The notes under the pieces were generated by a model. The model was not told where the DNA came from, ran no database searches, and was given only the letters and a program-made list of their open reading frames with translations. Positions 49,199 through 62,950 of a stretch of 64,000 bases of DNA are shown piece after piece. The translations under genes were made by a program, and so were the position numbers. Origin of the DNA: Cannabis sativa (Eukaryota; Streptophyta; Magnoliopsida; Rosales; Cannabaceae); NCBI RefSeq assembly GCF_029168945.1, contig NC_083608.1, positions 13,472,136 through 13,536,135 on the forward strand. Direction: 5' to 3'. Positions within the stretch are counted from its first letter, which is position 1; every line of letters starts with the position of its first letter.

Positions 49199-51732
49199 AT
49201 CAAAAGCTTATTTCTTTTCAATGGAAGAGGTGATAAATCAAGATTGTGAGAATACAAGGATAAGAGATTTTATGTGAAAACCATTCATGGGTAAGCATGG
49301 TGGTATATAATGTGATTTACTATTTTATATGATAGTAATATATATGATATATATGAATTATATATATGTGACATATATGTGATTATGTGTTTGTATCATA
49401 TTAATATATATAGTAGTATATAATATGATATTTGAATTTATATTATGTTATTATATGTATATATATGAGATATATAATATATAACATGAATAAGAGTTAT
49501 GTGTATTATATATATGATAAGATATAATATAATATACATATATGTATTGCGAGATTAAATATGTAGAAATACTTATTTTCTATGTATTTATATGAGATAT
49601 GTGTATATAATATATATCATGTATATTAATGTGTATATATGTTATATATGTGTGAGGTATGTAACATATATAGTTATGTAATTAATGTATATATTATGTG
49701 CATGTGATATATATGTATATTATAGTATATATGTTATATATATGTTTGAGATATGTAACATATATATTGTGAATTTAATATTGATATTATGTGTATGTTA
49801 CATATGAGATGTTGATTAGTAACATACATATTATATTAATATATGAGTTACATAGCATGATAATAATGTTGATAGTAATAAAATAGTATTTATTATTATT
49901 ATTGTGAGAATTATTATCATTTATTTTGTGAATAAAGAATATTTTGAATTCTTATTCAATATGGTGGTGAACATCTCACTTTGTGAGATAATAAAAGATG
50001 GTTTTGAGAAGTTACATCTTTTATTAGATTATAAGAGATAATCATCTCATATTATGAGATAAATAAAAGTGAACTATGAGAGTTACACTTATGAGAATTG
50101 TTCTTGTCATAACAAGAACAAATGGATCAAAAGATGATCCAAACTTGTGAAATGAGCTATAAATTGGAAGAGCAATTTTGGACTCAAAATAAAGTGAATC
50201 AATGTGGATTCAAAAATAGTGAAAAGATAACAAAATTGGAGAAGCAATTTGAAATCTTAAAAAAAAAAAAAATCAAAGTTGTGAACAACATTATGAGAAT
50301 TTTGTTAACTTTGGTATAATTTTGGGCTAATCTCAATGAGGAGATAACCTTAAAATTATGAGTAAAAATAATCACATTATTTTGTAAGTGGTGATGTGAG
50401 TTTGATATTTAGTTTTGTTGAGAAAACTAAAAATGTCAAATGGTATTTTTTGAGGTGTCCTTAAAGAGTCATTTCAAGAGAAAAATACACAAAAGTGATA
50501 TTTTATATACACTTAATGGTAGAAATGTGGGGGTGAGCCATAAAATTAATCAAAATGTGATGAGACATTATTGATTACTTTATTTGATTTTGAATTCAAA
50601 TTCTAAATCAAATTTGGCTATGTGTATATGTAAAATTTTGATATATTTTGGTATCAAAGTTAAGTGAAAATAATTTCAAGAAGGAAATTAATTAAAAGAG
50701 TTATAGAGACAAAGTGGTCTTCTATATTTTTAAATCAAGATATTGTCTTGATAATGAAATGTGAAAGTGTGGGAGTGTATACTCTAATATGAGAAAGTTT
50801 AGACATACTTGGTGTCTAAAAATAAAATATGAGAATTTAGACATAAATTGGTGTATTTTTGATATGTTTGGTATCAAAATTATTGAGAATTTGAGTTGTG
50901 TGAAAATTAATCTTTTATGATTGAATTTTCAAAGCTTAAGTACTTAAGGAGAAAAGTTGTCACAAAGTGAACACTATATTTCGGCATGCATGATTCACAT
51001 GGAATCAATAGTGAGAGGTTATAACAAATCGCTTAATCTCCGTACAAGATTAAAGCATGAATTTTCGAGGGATGGGACCTAAACTCCCTTAGTGTTTCTC
51101 TCATTGATGGTAACCTATCTTAACACTAGTAAACATCTAGTCTTAAGTTCAATAGGTAATAACAAGTCAATAGAGTGAATATGGTACTCAATTGTCCCAC
51201 CTATGAATGAGTACATGTTGTGAAAATTGAGGGTTAAAATCGAAAGGTTTTTCAATGGAGCTTAAGCTTAAGAAAACTCACTTAAGCTTAAGAAGTGTCT
51301 AAAGAGTGGCGAGACACTAAAACTCCACCTATATGGACTAGAGGTGGTGCCGCCTCTTATGAGAATTGGGAGTTATTCTCTAGAGAGTCCATGAATTGGA
51401 ATTTTGCACATGGCCATTAACGGTGCAAGAGCGAGACATGCAGTCTCAAGTGAGCATTAGCAAGGGTGTGTGTGTTATCACCAGTTTGTATTAAAGGAAT
51501 AGTGGTTCAATGCTACGGCAACCAAAATTTCATCAAACTTTGTGGTAATTACACTAAGATAAAATTCAAGTCGAAAGACATTTTATCTAATGCACCTAAG
51601 CAAGACTTCTTAAAAGTGTGTAGTTAGTCAATCAAAGTGGGGGAATGTTATATTTTGATATAATATTTTTGATTGATTAAATAAATGTTACAAAAGTTAC
51701 AAGTTTGTTACTAAAGAGATAATATTTAATCT
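49199..51732 (+). other. Interior of F, non-coding
   Basis: The first base after the LTR begins ATCAAAAGC, at best a weak remnant of a primer site. 49290-49850 is dominated by TATATG/ATATAT words. 50122-50319 has a short Lys/Gln-rich frame (MDQKMIQTCEMSYKLEEQ) of coiled-coil character that ends early and matches no family I know. 50940-51640 is less AT-rich and without a frame. Confidence 0.6.
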
Positions 51733-51742
51733 AGTGGGGGAT
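51733..51742 (+). promoter_or_regulatory. Polypurine tract of element F
   Basis: AGTGGGGGAT lies next to the 3' LTR. Confidence 0.7.
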
Positions 51743-52527
51743 TGTTATATTATTTATCAATAATATAATGTGTAGATTAAATACATGTAACAAACTAATA
51801 TGTAACATATGACATTATATATTATGTGTCATCATTTTGTAATATTTGGAGGAGTTGTTACTATGAGTAACTTCCACCATTATCACCAACTTTAAGAGTG
51901 TAAAAGGTGTTACACATCTTTATTTGAAATTCTTAATGGTATAGGAGTTATGGTGTGCATGAGTTACATCTCTATAGGAGTTATGGTGTGCATGAGTTAC
52001 ATCTCTTTATTGAGTCCATAACATCCATGGAGGTTATGACTTATGAATTTGGAATTTCAAATGGTGGTATCCTAAACACTATATAAAGGAGGTCTATGGT
52101 GCTCATTTGGGAGTAAGAGATCAAGTTCTCTATCAAAAAAGCACATTGCTAGAAAACCCTAAGGCTTGATAATTCCTAAAGCTATTTCCTAGAGAGTTCC
52201 CTTAGTGCTTAGAGATAGGGGGAAATAAGCTTTTGGACAAAGGTGTAAAGCCTTGTTCAAGTCATGGTGATCCCCACTAATCTACTCAAGGTTGTGAGTG
52301 AGTGTTTATATATATATATATATTATTCTCTTATTATATATATACATATTTTATATTGAATGTGTTCTTATCTTCTTCTACATTTTTTATATATAATGTA
52401 TATAGTGTATATATATTGTATATTATGTTGTTCTAACATTTATTTAATCTCTTTGTTGGTCCTTGTATTGTATTACAATAGAGTTGTAATATTTTAATTT
52501 TCTTCCGTGGTAATAATATCTCTAACA
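51743..52527 (+). repeat. 3' LTR of element F
   Basis: Partner of 48420-49198, with a slightly longer (TA)n tract near 52307-52321. Confidence 0.92.
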
Positions 52528-52532
52528 AGTAA
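52528..52532. repeat. Target-site duplication of element F, right copy (AGTAA)
   Basis: Matches 48415-48419. Confidence 0.85.
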
Positions 52533-52718
52533 AACTTCCACACAGTGCGCTTTTTTTTTTTTAAGAAAATTTCCATATAAAGTTAAATTACTACAATGCA
52601 TTATCAACCACAAATCAACTATGTCAATAAAGTACTAATCACCACCTTTCATACAAAATGGTTTTGAGTAATATACAATACATTCTTTGTTTATCTTAAA
52701 ACATAACACTTCAATATA

Positions 52719-53163
52719 CGATAGAATCTCTATTTAAGAATACTCTATTTAAGAATAACCTCTAATTTGTTATAAAAAAATCAAGTCCCGATTTGGGCCA
52801 GTTATAAATAAGAATAACCTCTAAATTGTAATTAGTTATACATTTTCTAAGTCTCTTATTAACAAAGTATACCTCTATATAAGAATAATTACATCTTAAT
52901 AAAATATATACATGTATTTTGTAAATTTATTTATGTAAAATTAATAATTTTATTTTAAATTATAATACATATATAAAATTATATTTACTCTAAAATATTT
53001 TTATTATGATATAGTATTAATGATTATTTATTATTATTATTGTTACATTGATATTTTTTGTTTTTTAATTTTTTTTTTTAGTGGAACTCTATTTAGTTAT
53101 AATCTCCCAATTAAAATATAATTTACTTGGTCCTAAGTGTATTCTTGGATAGAGATTCTACTG
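52719..53163. mobile_element. Emigrant/pogo-like MITE (445 bp)
   Basis: The left end CGATAGAATCTCTATTTAAG and the reverse complement of the right end (CAGTAGAATCTCTATCCAAG) are inverted repeats of the type found in plant pogo-derived MITEs (CAGTAGAACCTCTATAA family). TA precedes the left end; CA follows the right, probably a mutated TA. Internal copies of the CTATTTAAGAATA word are present. No coding capacity. Confidence 0.65.
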
Positions 53164-53378
53164 CATTTGACCAAAAAATTATATTTACAATAACACCCAC
53201 GTAAAATAAAAGTTTATTTTTTAAATAAAATTACTTAATAATAAACTATTTATCTGACACTTTAAATTGTACTATTAAGTAAGAAAACGGGTTATAAGGA
53301 GTTACAGTTAGCTTGTGATTGTCCTATATTAGAGGTGTCACAAACTTCAAATGGAGGTGAGGGACTTCATAAGTCCCC

Positions 53379-53380
<2 letters not shown>

Positions 53381-53446
<66 letters not shown>
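53381..53446. repeat. (AAT)n microsatellite
   Basis: About 22 uninterrupted units. Confidence 0.97.
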
Positions 53447-54050
53447 TTAATTTACATCCCAATCTAATAATTTTATATATTTGTAACCCATACTGAAATG
53501 CGAGAATTATCTAACTTATATATCTTAAAAATAAAGATATTGGAATAGTGCACAGTACACAGTGCACAGTGCACACATGGTATTTTGATTCTTTTTCTTG
53601 TTGCTAATAAAATCTACATCGGCGGTCTACTCCAGTTTCCGTAAAATTCAAAGTCAAAAAAGGCTTCCCTAATTAATTTACATACAATATATATTATTAT
53701 CACTTTCTATCTTGAATAATATATTATAAATTGTTCGGTTCATCCCCTTCAACTATTCTTTTTTTTTTTTTTGGCTTAGGACCAACCGCGGTTATCCCTT
53801 TTTCAACAAATTTCAGCTATATTATGTGTACTACTACACTGCATGAATACTAGCTTCACGAGCTTTAGCCAAAATGACCCAACTTAAACTTGGCTCCAAT
53901 TATCAAATTATAATTTTTATTTATTGTTACAAGAAGACAACGCTCATTGTTTTCTACACTGAGAAACCAAAAAACTTGAACCATATGCAACACATTTTTT
54001 TTAATCTTCAATTTAACTTTTGTTAGGAATCAAATAATATTGGAACATAG
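53447..54050. other. AT-rich spacer
   Basis: A short GTGCACA-type repeat at about 53546-53575 and a T tract at 53760-53773. No gene is seen. Confidence 0.5.
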
Positions 54051-54249
54051 TTAATAATTGGTCTGACGTAGAAAATTAATATAACAGGAACAAGTTGGAC
54101 TCTGCCGCTATTGGCTGGAAAGATTGCAGCACGGGTTGACTGATAAGGGAATTAAACACTAGTTTGGTGAAATGCTCTTTTCGCAATTTTGTTAACAAGT
54201 CGATATCTGCAGCTTTAATTGGAAAGCTGTTTGCCATTTGGGTAGGTGA

Positions 54250-54480
54250 TCAAGAGGGACAAAACAGCCAATATACTAGAAAAATTTCTTCAATTTGTCT
54301 GCTATGAACATGATTTAGAATAATCTTAATTGCTATAGATGGAGCAATGGACAGGACTGAGATTAGAGTTTGAAAATTCTTTGTTAGTTTTTCTTGTTTA
54401 AAAAAATTATGCCTAACATTTCTCCATTTGTGACAATAATAGCATTTCAACTTCTCTCCAATAATGTATCTGTATGTGCA
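54250..54480 (-). pseudogene. Remnant of a copia gag zinc knuckle
   Basis: On the - strand the frame 54450-54250 starts MKCYYCHKWRNVRHNFFK. The spacing fits the C-x2-C-x4-H-x4-C knuckle of copia Gag, but the His and last Cys are replaced (Asn and Phe). The surrounding 54050-54250 may belong to the same relic. No LTR is seen. Confidence 0.4.
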
Positions 54481-55510
54481 ATTTAATATCTTGGTTAGTC
54501 CAACATTGATAATGTGTAGAAATAAATTGTCATAGATAAAATGAATGTGCTATTCCTTCCATTGTCTATTAGTTTTGAGATGTAACCTCATTAATTTTAT
54601 TCCAAATTCTAATATATCTATGCTATTATTATACCAACATACTTTTTAATTGGTTTATATTATACACTCTTCGTCTCTAAAAGAAATAGTCGACACTCAC
54701 GGCCGTCTCAAGGTATTATAGGGCTTAGAGCAAAATATGAAATTAGGCCCTTTTTTAACCAAATTAAAAATAAATACTAATTAATTAAATCTTGACATAA
54801 TTTTCTTCTTCTCTTTTTTTGGTAAAGGGACACAATTATCTTTAAATCTTACTGTATACATTATATATTAGAGTGATTTTTTTAAAAATTTGTACTATTA
54901 TTTCTTATCAGATGTATATTTATACATATAAGTATTGTTACTTTATTAACAATCTTTCAAAAAAAGTTATTATATTAAATTATATGAGATACATTATTTA
55001 TTTGTATTAATATGCATATGATATTTTTAAAAGTATTGTTAAATACTACTATAGTATCTTTTAACATTTCTCTATATATTAAAAAAAATATATGTCTAAA
55101 TATATAATATGATATATATTTTTGTGTGTTTTAACTTTTTTTTAGATAATAATAAATACATTAAACATATTTTACCATATTTTAAAACATTACTTATTTT
55201 TTAAAACCAGCTAAAAAACAAAAACTTATTGAAAGAGTACTTAAGAATTAAATTTATTAACTCATACATATAATAAAGAACATCTATCATGTGTGCTACT
55301 ACCTTTTTATATATTTTTGTGAATAATGTTTGTATATATTATAGTATTCTGAATATATATATATATTATATAGTTATATTAATTTTAGTTTTTTTGGGAC
55401 CTAAAGTGTAGGTCTCGGCTGCCCCACCTTTTAGCCGACCATGTCAATACTCGTTCGCAATTAAAATAGTTTTTCCAACTAAAAGTATTGTCACTAGCAT
55501 CTCATTATAG
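54481..55510. other. AT-rich spacer, possible old transposon
   Basis: 54700-55440 begins with a GGCCGTCTCAAGG stretch and ends with GGTCTCGGCTGCCCC, the kind of ends seen on some plant DNA elements, but I could not align convincing inverted repeats. No gene. Confidence 0.3.
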
Positions 55511-55884
55511 TTTTTCCCCTCCGAATTTTGACATGTACTAAATTATGCCCGCTGAATTTTTTTTTGTCGTTAGAAATTCCCCCTGAACTATTAAAATTGT
55601 TAGATTTAAGGACTTTTATCTAATTTTAGTAAAAGAATTCTAACATGGATAAAAGTTCAGGGGGTATGATTTAGTACATATCAATATTTGAGGGGCATGA
55701 TTTGGTAGATATCAAAGTCTGGGGAATATGGTTTAGTACATAAACAATCACTGAAACAGTAAAATTTAATGAAATTAGACAAAAGTCCTCAATCTAATAA
55801 TCTCAATAGTTCAGGGAGAATTTTTAACGACCAAAAAAATTCATGAGGTATGATTTAATATATGTCAAAATTGACGGGGAAAAA
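55511..55884. mobile_element. Foldback-type MITE with long inverted repeats
   Basis: 55511 to about 55640 is the inverse of about 55755-55884: TTTTTCCCC, AATTTTGACAT, TCGTTA(A/G)AAATTC and CCCTGAACTATT occur in order in both arms. The element is almost a complete palindrome. It shares the GTTAAAAATTCTCCCT word with the ends of element H, so the two may be related. No target-site duplication was found. Confidence 0.65.
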
Positions 55885-57458
55885 TTGTTAATTAGCTTTT
55901 CTTTATTTTGCTTGCTTTGGTTCCTTAGTTCTATTGTAATGGTTTCTCTTTTCATGTGTTTGTCTTGTGTTTTTGTTGTTATTTGTTTCTTTTACTTGGC
56001 CATCCGTTGTCATTAAGGCTTTATGAGAGAGCATTGTGTGTTAGACTTAATCTGTGTTATTTATGAATAAAATTTTAAGAAAAATTAAAAAATATTATTG
56101 GTACTTAGCCTTTTTTTAAGGTGTTATATTATTGTTGTCTCGTATAATATAATAATTTTTAATGAATATTATCAGTTAATTATAGAGTGTGACCTCTAAA
56201 ATAGTGACTAGTAGCAATTTTATGAAAGTACTTAATAATTAGAAGAAAAATAATTGAAGCAGTAGTAGTTATATATACCAGCAATTTTCTAGTAACCCCA
56301 CCGTTGACATCTGCCTTTAACACGTTGTAAGTAATGTAGCAACTTTTCTTTCCTAGTATTTTTTGGAAGCTGTAATATTCTAGTAACTTTATACCCAAAA
56401 CATTAGATTTTTTTTTTTTTTTGGAACAACCAAATCATTACATAATTTCAACTGAAATCATACAAATATTAATATTTTACAATATTTTAGTTCTCCACTT
56501 TGACCAAAACAATTAACAAACTGATTTTTTCTTTCTAGAAACAAAAATTAAAAATTAAAATGTATATCATGAGGGAAAATAACTATAGAAAGATAAAAGA
56601 GAACGTATCTTCAGCTTTGAATAAGTAATACAACTTTGAAGAAATTAAAGAAAGAGGAATGGAAGTGGTCTAATAGCACTATACTTAGAAAACGATATTA
56701 ATTAATTAGAATTAAAAAGACAGAAAACCTATTGAATGCACGGTTAGAAAATCTACATACGCATTAAAAAATTGTCTTATGATTAAAAAATTGTCTTATG
56801 ATTAATCAATTTTATAAAATAGAATGTATAGTGTAAATTTCTCATAAAATAAGTTCGGCGTGGATGGTGATGATTTTTTTTATTTTCTTTTTTGTGAAAT
56901 GGATGGCAATAATTTAATAATAATGATGGAAAATGATACCCAGTTAATTACTTTTAATTGGGTGAAAAAACTAGTATACTGAAGTAACTATTATCAAATT
57001 ATAAATAAATAAAAAATTATTGCTATTAAGTATCAGTAGTGTTTAATACAACTTAAATATAATGTCTTATGATTAATTAGAAAATATAGGCACTCTTAGG
57101 CCGGTTAATTTAATTATTTACTATTATAATAAAATATAACTATTTATTAATATAATAAATAAATAAATAAAAGTTATTTTAATATATAATAATATTAAAA
57201 TTATAACGCCTAATTACATATTATTATTAATTATTTTATTTATTAAAAATAAAACTCAATTAAATAAGAGAAAATAAATTATGTCTATTCACAATAATAT
57301 TAATTATTATTATTTGGAGGATTGTTAAAAAATTTATTAGTGTGTTCTATTATTTACCTATTTATTAAGAAAATTTAAGTTTTTACTAACGTATATATAT
57401 AGAATTTTAAATTGTTTTGTTAAAATAATAATTATAAAAATAAGTATAAATAAAGTAA
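55885..57458. other. AT-rich spacer
   Basis: No gene. T tract at 56408-56422 followed by a stretch that could be the 3' end of a reverse LINE. The frame 56180-56398 has no domain. 56765-56805 repeats ATTAAAAAATTGTCTTATG twice. Confidence 0.45.
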
Positions 57459-57768
57459 CACTACAAAAGAAATCTTACTTTTAGTCACAATAAAACTTGT
57501 GATTAAAAGTAAAAAAAATTATAACTAATTATAAATCATTATTTCTATGTTGTTGTAACTAAAATATCTGTGACTAAAAGTATTAGTAACAAAAATCACA
57601 ATTTGTTGTGACTAAATGTATTTTTAGTCACAATACATGTTGTGAGTAAAACTAAATTAGTAACAACTTGTATTTAAATACTATATTTTAATCACAAGTG
57701 ACTTGTTATTGTGACTAAAAGTCACATATAGTCAACAAAAATTATGTTGTCACTAAAGGTTTGTAGTG
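57459..57768. mobile_element. CACTA-type MITE (310 bp)
   Basis: Starts CACTACAA and ends TTGTAGTG. Between them, at least eight copies of a TTTAGTCACAA-like word lie in both orientations, as in the subterminal repeats where CACTA transposases bind. The flanking triplets TAA and TAG agree in two of three bases. No coding region. Confidence 0.8.
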
Positions 57769-58810
57769 TAGGAAAAAATTAGAATGTTTCCTATAAATAT
57801 AATACATTATTTTTATATCTGATCATTCAACACAATATCTCACCCTCGTTGTCTCACTATATCTCACCTATAATTATTATTGTATCTTACCCATTGTCTT
57901 ATCCATTGTCTCAAATTGTAAATTATTATATTTTTAATTCTTGAAACTATATGTATTTTTTTTTAAAAAAAAAATAATAGACTAATTAGGTTATTTATCA
58001 TAAACCGTTCTATATATCAACTAAAATTAAAATATCAATATTATTTTTAATTTTTTTTTAATAAATTAAAATTTTATTTATATATAGTTTAAAATATTAA
58101 TTTTTTTCCTTTTGTTTTTGACGTAACTTAACAAACTAATATTGCAATCTTCTTTTGTTATTACTAAATAGATATTTTGTGCCAAAACCACGAATAATTA
58201 GTTTTAGTTTAGGTGAAGTTTTGAAATTGTAAACAAAGATTGTAATGTGTAAATAGTTTTTTTTTTTAAGAAAAATAATAATAATAATTCTTAAGTTTTG
58301 ATAATTACGAAAACATTGTACAAAATTTGTAAAACATAAAGGAAACATTGTAAAGATAAACTTTTAAGAAAAAACAACTAAAAGAAATATTATGGAGTTA
58401 ACTCTAATAATATATAATTCGGTGGATAAAATTAAATATTATTGTAACAAAAATCAAATAGAATTGATAATTACCGATCTTCTAATTAAACAATAATTAT
58501 TAGAAAGAATAATTAACTCAAATTTTACTTTGCTCATGCCAAAACTTCCTTTATCACAGCCGATAGTCTGCTCATGCCAGAACTATTGTATTTACGGGCT
58601 TATGGCATTACACATCAGTAACTAAAATCTTCAAATATTCTAAGTTAGGTGTAGGCATAATTCGACTTGGTATAAAGAAAAGTGAATTCGAATACTTACA
58701 TGTCAATAGGGGTGAGCATAAAATCCAAAAAACTAAAAAAATTGTTCAAACTAACCTACCGAACACTGTTGAAACCAAAACCGACAAAACTGAAAACCAA
58801 AAAAACTGCA
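57769..58810. other. AT-rich spacer up to element D
   Basis: No gene. 58708-58805 contains a GGGGTGAGCA start and repeated ACCAAAAAACTG / AACCGAC words, as in short plant repeats with CGGTTTGG motifs. Element D inserted at its end. Confidence 0.45.
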
Positions 58811-60704
58811 TGTTGGAAAGTATTTTACCAGGATCTTAGATCTACTCACAAGTATGTCGATTAACACCCTAAATATGAACTTTCTAAAATGATGAAATAA
58901 ACACATATAAAGTTTAGGAAACCTTACATTGGGTGCAGCGGAATAATATGACTCCTTCCGTTCAGATATCTAGCCTTTGATTCCTTTCTGTAGCAGAGCA
59001 TTATCAATATCTGAACCTAGATCTCTTTCTCTGATTCTTTAGTGCTGAAACTCCTTCTTGCTGAAAGTCTTTCTTCACGATTTTCCTCACTATGGTTGAG
59101 GTATCACTTGCTGTGTGTGGGCACTACTCTAACACTAAGGATTTCGAAATCTCAATGAGGAAGAGAAAGATGGAGTGGTCGGCCAAAGATGGGAAGAGAG
59201 AGAGGCTCAGTTTTTCTGAATGAAAAAGTAGAAAATTTAAGTGTAATTTTCCTGAAGCCTTCACTATCTATTTATAGCATTCCACTAGGGTTAGGTTTGA
59301 ATTATTTGGCATTAAAATAACGAAAATATCAGTTTAAATTCCCTACAAAAGTAGCCGGCCATGCATAGTGGATTTGGGCCTCACTTTTTGCAATTTTGCA
59401 GTTTTATCTTTTCTGCATCTGATTTTCTCAAAAACGTCAATTTTCTAATTCAACCATTTAAATGCCAATTCTAACTATTTAATAACTATAAATAATTATT
59501 AAATAATATTGTCATTTATCATATTTATTAATTGAACCATACAAAGTATCATAATTAACAAATATGCCCCTAAAACTCTTTCTTTACAATTTCGCCCTTA
59601 CTTAGTGAAAAATTCACAAATAGATATAGTCTAATTTGAGAATTATAATTGATTAATCAAAACCAATTATATGAGTCTTACAAGCAATATTATCTCAACT
59701 AGTGCGGGGACCATGGGTCTATATAACCGAGCTTCCAATAAGTAGATCAAGAATTTATTACTAAAATTCACTAACTTATTAATTCTTCGTTGAACCCACG
59801 CATAGAACTTAGAATTGCACTCTCACTATATAGAATGCTCTATATGTTCCACCATATAGACACATCATTAGTTATCCATTGTTATAATCCTAATTTGATC
59901 AATGATCCTCCATATGAATGATGTACACTGTAAAGGGATTAGATTACCGTTACACCCTACAATATATTTAATCTTTAAAACACTTAACCCCGTATAAATG
60001 ATATTTCAGCTTATGTGAAATGAGATCTCCACCATTTATTTTCGTTTGGTCAAGCTCGAAGGAGATCATCCTTTACTTACTATTCGCCAGATAGAAGCTA
60101 TAGATTCCATGTTTATGTTAGCGCTCCCACCCAATTGCACTACCGTGTTCCCAAAATGTACGTATCACCCTGACCTAAAAGTAGGCTTAACTAACAAATC
60201 AAAGAACACGAATAGCCTCTTGAGATTGAGCCTAATCATAACAGGATTAAGATCATTTGATCTAGGATCAACTAGGCGATATTGACTTGAATAGATATTA
60301 CGGTAAGTTTAATAAATCTAAGTCAAAGTTCAATATCGGTCGCTTCCGATGCATACTCCATGCATCCAACCTGAGCTTTACTTTAACCAATGCTCTGGAA
60401 AGAACATAGCATTTCTCCAAATGCAAGTAAACTCTGTTGTAGATTATCATATCAGTAAAATCCTGTGTCTGATAAATCTAGAAAACTTTATTCACATAGT
60501 CATGTTTACTTTCCAATGTGTTGACAGCACAATAAACAGGATCAGGTATGTGAAAAGGGTTTCAGATGAATTCATACATTATGTACATATATTCATGAAA
60601 TAAATCATGTGAACCATGCAACATTAAATGTTATTTCTGATCTATATTAATAAGCAAATCTAATTATATTGAAATGAGTTTTATTTAGGGCATAAAACCC
60701 AACA
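58811..60704 (-). repeat. 3' LTR of element D
   Basis: In + coordinates it runs TGTTGG...CCCAACA, 1894 bp. Its promoter segment (about 59270-59650) is a third version, different from those of A/C and B. TATA box TATAAATAG on the - strand at 59276-59268. Confidence 0.88.
59268..59276 (-). promoter_or_regulatory. TATA box of the D LTR
   Basis: CTATTTATA on the + strand, TATAAATAG on the - strand, about 460 bp before the LTR end. Confidence 0.6.
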
Positions 60705-60715
60705 AACTCCCACTT
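60705..60715 (-). promoter_or_regulatory. Polypurine tract of element D
   Basis: AACTCCCACTT on the + strand is the exact reverse complement of the A-C tract. Confidence 0.75.
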
Positions 60716-62950
60716 GCACTAATATAAAACAAAAAGTGTGTTTCAAATAATCTCAACACCTTGATATACAAATCAAGTGTAGTAGTAGTAAACTCCTCGT
60801 AATAGGATCTGAAAGGTTGAATTAAACACAACCTTTTCTCCACCATTACTCTTCCTTAATCACAAAATCTTTGATAATGTGAAATTCCTCTCTATATGTC
60901 TACTCTCTTGGGATACTGGATTCTATACCTTTGGCAACTACTTTTGGTTAATCAGGAAATAACACTAGTAGTTTAAGGCAATTTGGAATGGTGCCAAAGA
61001 TGTATAGAACTTTCCTTAGACTGAATAAGTACCTTTCCTGCAACTTTAACATTCAGTCCCTTTCTGGTAGACCTAGAGACTTCAGATAGGTTTTTACACT
61101 TCTCCAAAATCACTATTCCACCCCCAGAGTAATCACCATCTTATCAGAAAGATTTTCTAGCACAAAGGCAAATTTCGAAATCTGATATGTTGTAGTCTAA
61201 GAGTTTTAAACACACCCTTATAGACTAACATATAGTTCCTCTTCTTAATCTTAAGATTTACTTGATTGTCTTCCAATGTTCTTCTCCTGGATTAATCTGA
61301 TACCTACTCATTACTCCCACTCAACAGCAGGTGTCTGGTCTAAGGCATACAAAAGCATATCTAAGACCTCTCACTGTTGATATAAGAAATTCTTTCATGG
61401 CTTTATCTTTTCTGGAATAGTTGAGACTTTTCCTTAGATAAATAAAATCTATGCCTAGAAGTCGAGAAGCTTCTATAGATTGCCATTAGAAAGAAAATGC
61501 TTCAGCATCTTACTAAAGTAAGTTGCTTGCATTAGAGTAAGTAATTACCAGGTATACCACAAGCCATAGGTTTAGATAAAATCAAACCTATAATACTAGG
61601 AATAGGAAGTTTTGTTAAGTCCATTGAATAGACTTATTAACTAAATTTTCCTTTTATGTCCTTTGTAATAGAAAACTTTAGGTTATTCCATGTGAATGGA
61701 TTAAACCATAGTTCTATTGGCTTTTCTTCTTAGTTTCTTATCTTGACAATCCATTACTTGTTTAAACTCACAATGGATTTTAAATCACTAGTGTCTCCCA
61801 AGAAGGTGAGTTCCTAGAAACTCTCCCACTACAACAAGGTACCGTGAATTATGTCTAAGAAAACTAAATGGTATTAACCTCTTTAGTTGTGACAAGACAA
61901 CAGAGGCAGTGGGATCATCATATGTCAAATAAGATGATAGAACACTTTTGGAATCAAGAAATAAATATCTCCTTTATTTGCTACTTTATTTTCAGACTTA
62001 GTCATTATCTTAGAAAAGTAGTATTTGTTTGAACAAACACTTTCTTATCTATTGACAATGGGATGGTCCACCCCTAATCACTTAGAATAGCTAACAAACC
62101 ATGGTTAACAATTCTAGCTTTTCTTAAGATTTTGATTTGGTCAACCATGAATCTAGTAATGATTTACATTAAGTATACAACCATTACATCATTCTGAAAT
62201 TGTATTACCATAGAAGGAATTAGGGAACGACTAGTAACTAATCATCAATATGCAACTCGAAATTTCTGGGGAGGTAAGTTTGGATATAATTCAAAAAATC
62301 AATTTAATGATCTTTGAACTGCATATCAACTAACTATTTCTCCACCCCTATCAGTTCACAAGATCTTTAACCACTTACCTTAATTGTTTTAACCATTGCT
62401 AGAAATTTATGAAATTTTTCAAACATTTCAAATTTCTTTGCATAAGGTATAATCTAGAGTGATCGTTTTAAGAATACAACGAAAAACTCAAATCCACCCC
62501 TGAATGTACATCCATCTGCGAATGAGATGAACTACTTTCAGTGGATATAGGCATATTAACTCTTTGCAGAGATTGATCTTGTCTAATCCATTATGAACAA
62601 GATACAAATGCCATAGATTAATAAAAAAAAGTGTGGTTGAGTCTTTTTGATGACTTAGGTATAGTAACATCAAAGAGTTCTTAGAATAGTGCAAGTGGAT
62701 CCTGGTCACAGAATACTAAACTCATATTCCATACAGCTTGAATCCATTAATAGAAGATGGATTTTAAACACTTGTAAAAGTGTAACTGTATTGCTTCCTG
62801 GAAATAGAAATATAAGAAAATTTCTGTTTGGATTCTAAAATTAAAGTCAAAGACTTAAATTTATACCAAATATAATGAGTAATTCTATCTTGGACCACCA
62901 CTACTAATTTAACTCTAAGTCTAATTTTCCCATACAAGTAGGAGATTTCT
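60716..62950 (-). pseudogene. Decayed pol remnants of D
   Basis: Colinear with C 37680-39752 in reverse, including the pre-integrase-like island near 62575 and a CACCCCTATCAGTT complement of the DRGG motif near 62343. No open frame. Confidence 0.6.

Larger units (their letters stand above)
48420..52527 (+). mobile_element. Small non-autonomous LTR retrotransposon F (4.1 kb)
   Basis: Two near-identical LTRs (48420-49198 and 51743-52527, about 780 bp) with TGTTATATT...CTAACA ends, a 2.5-kb interior and a 5-bp duplication. The interior has no gag-pol. The LTRs differ by few substitutions and by TA-repeat length, so the insertion is recent. It must have used enzymes from elsewhere. Confidence 0.92.

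Noticed and set aside
49290..49850. TATATG-rich tract as a satellite or CRISPR-like array
   Set aside because: There is no fixed period, no regular spacers and no repeat unit longer than a few bases. It lies inside retroelement F.
54700..55440. hAT-like DNA transposon
   Set aside because: The GC-rich ends look suggestive, but the inverted repeats could not be aligned beyond a few bases and no 8-bp duplication was seen.
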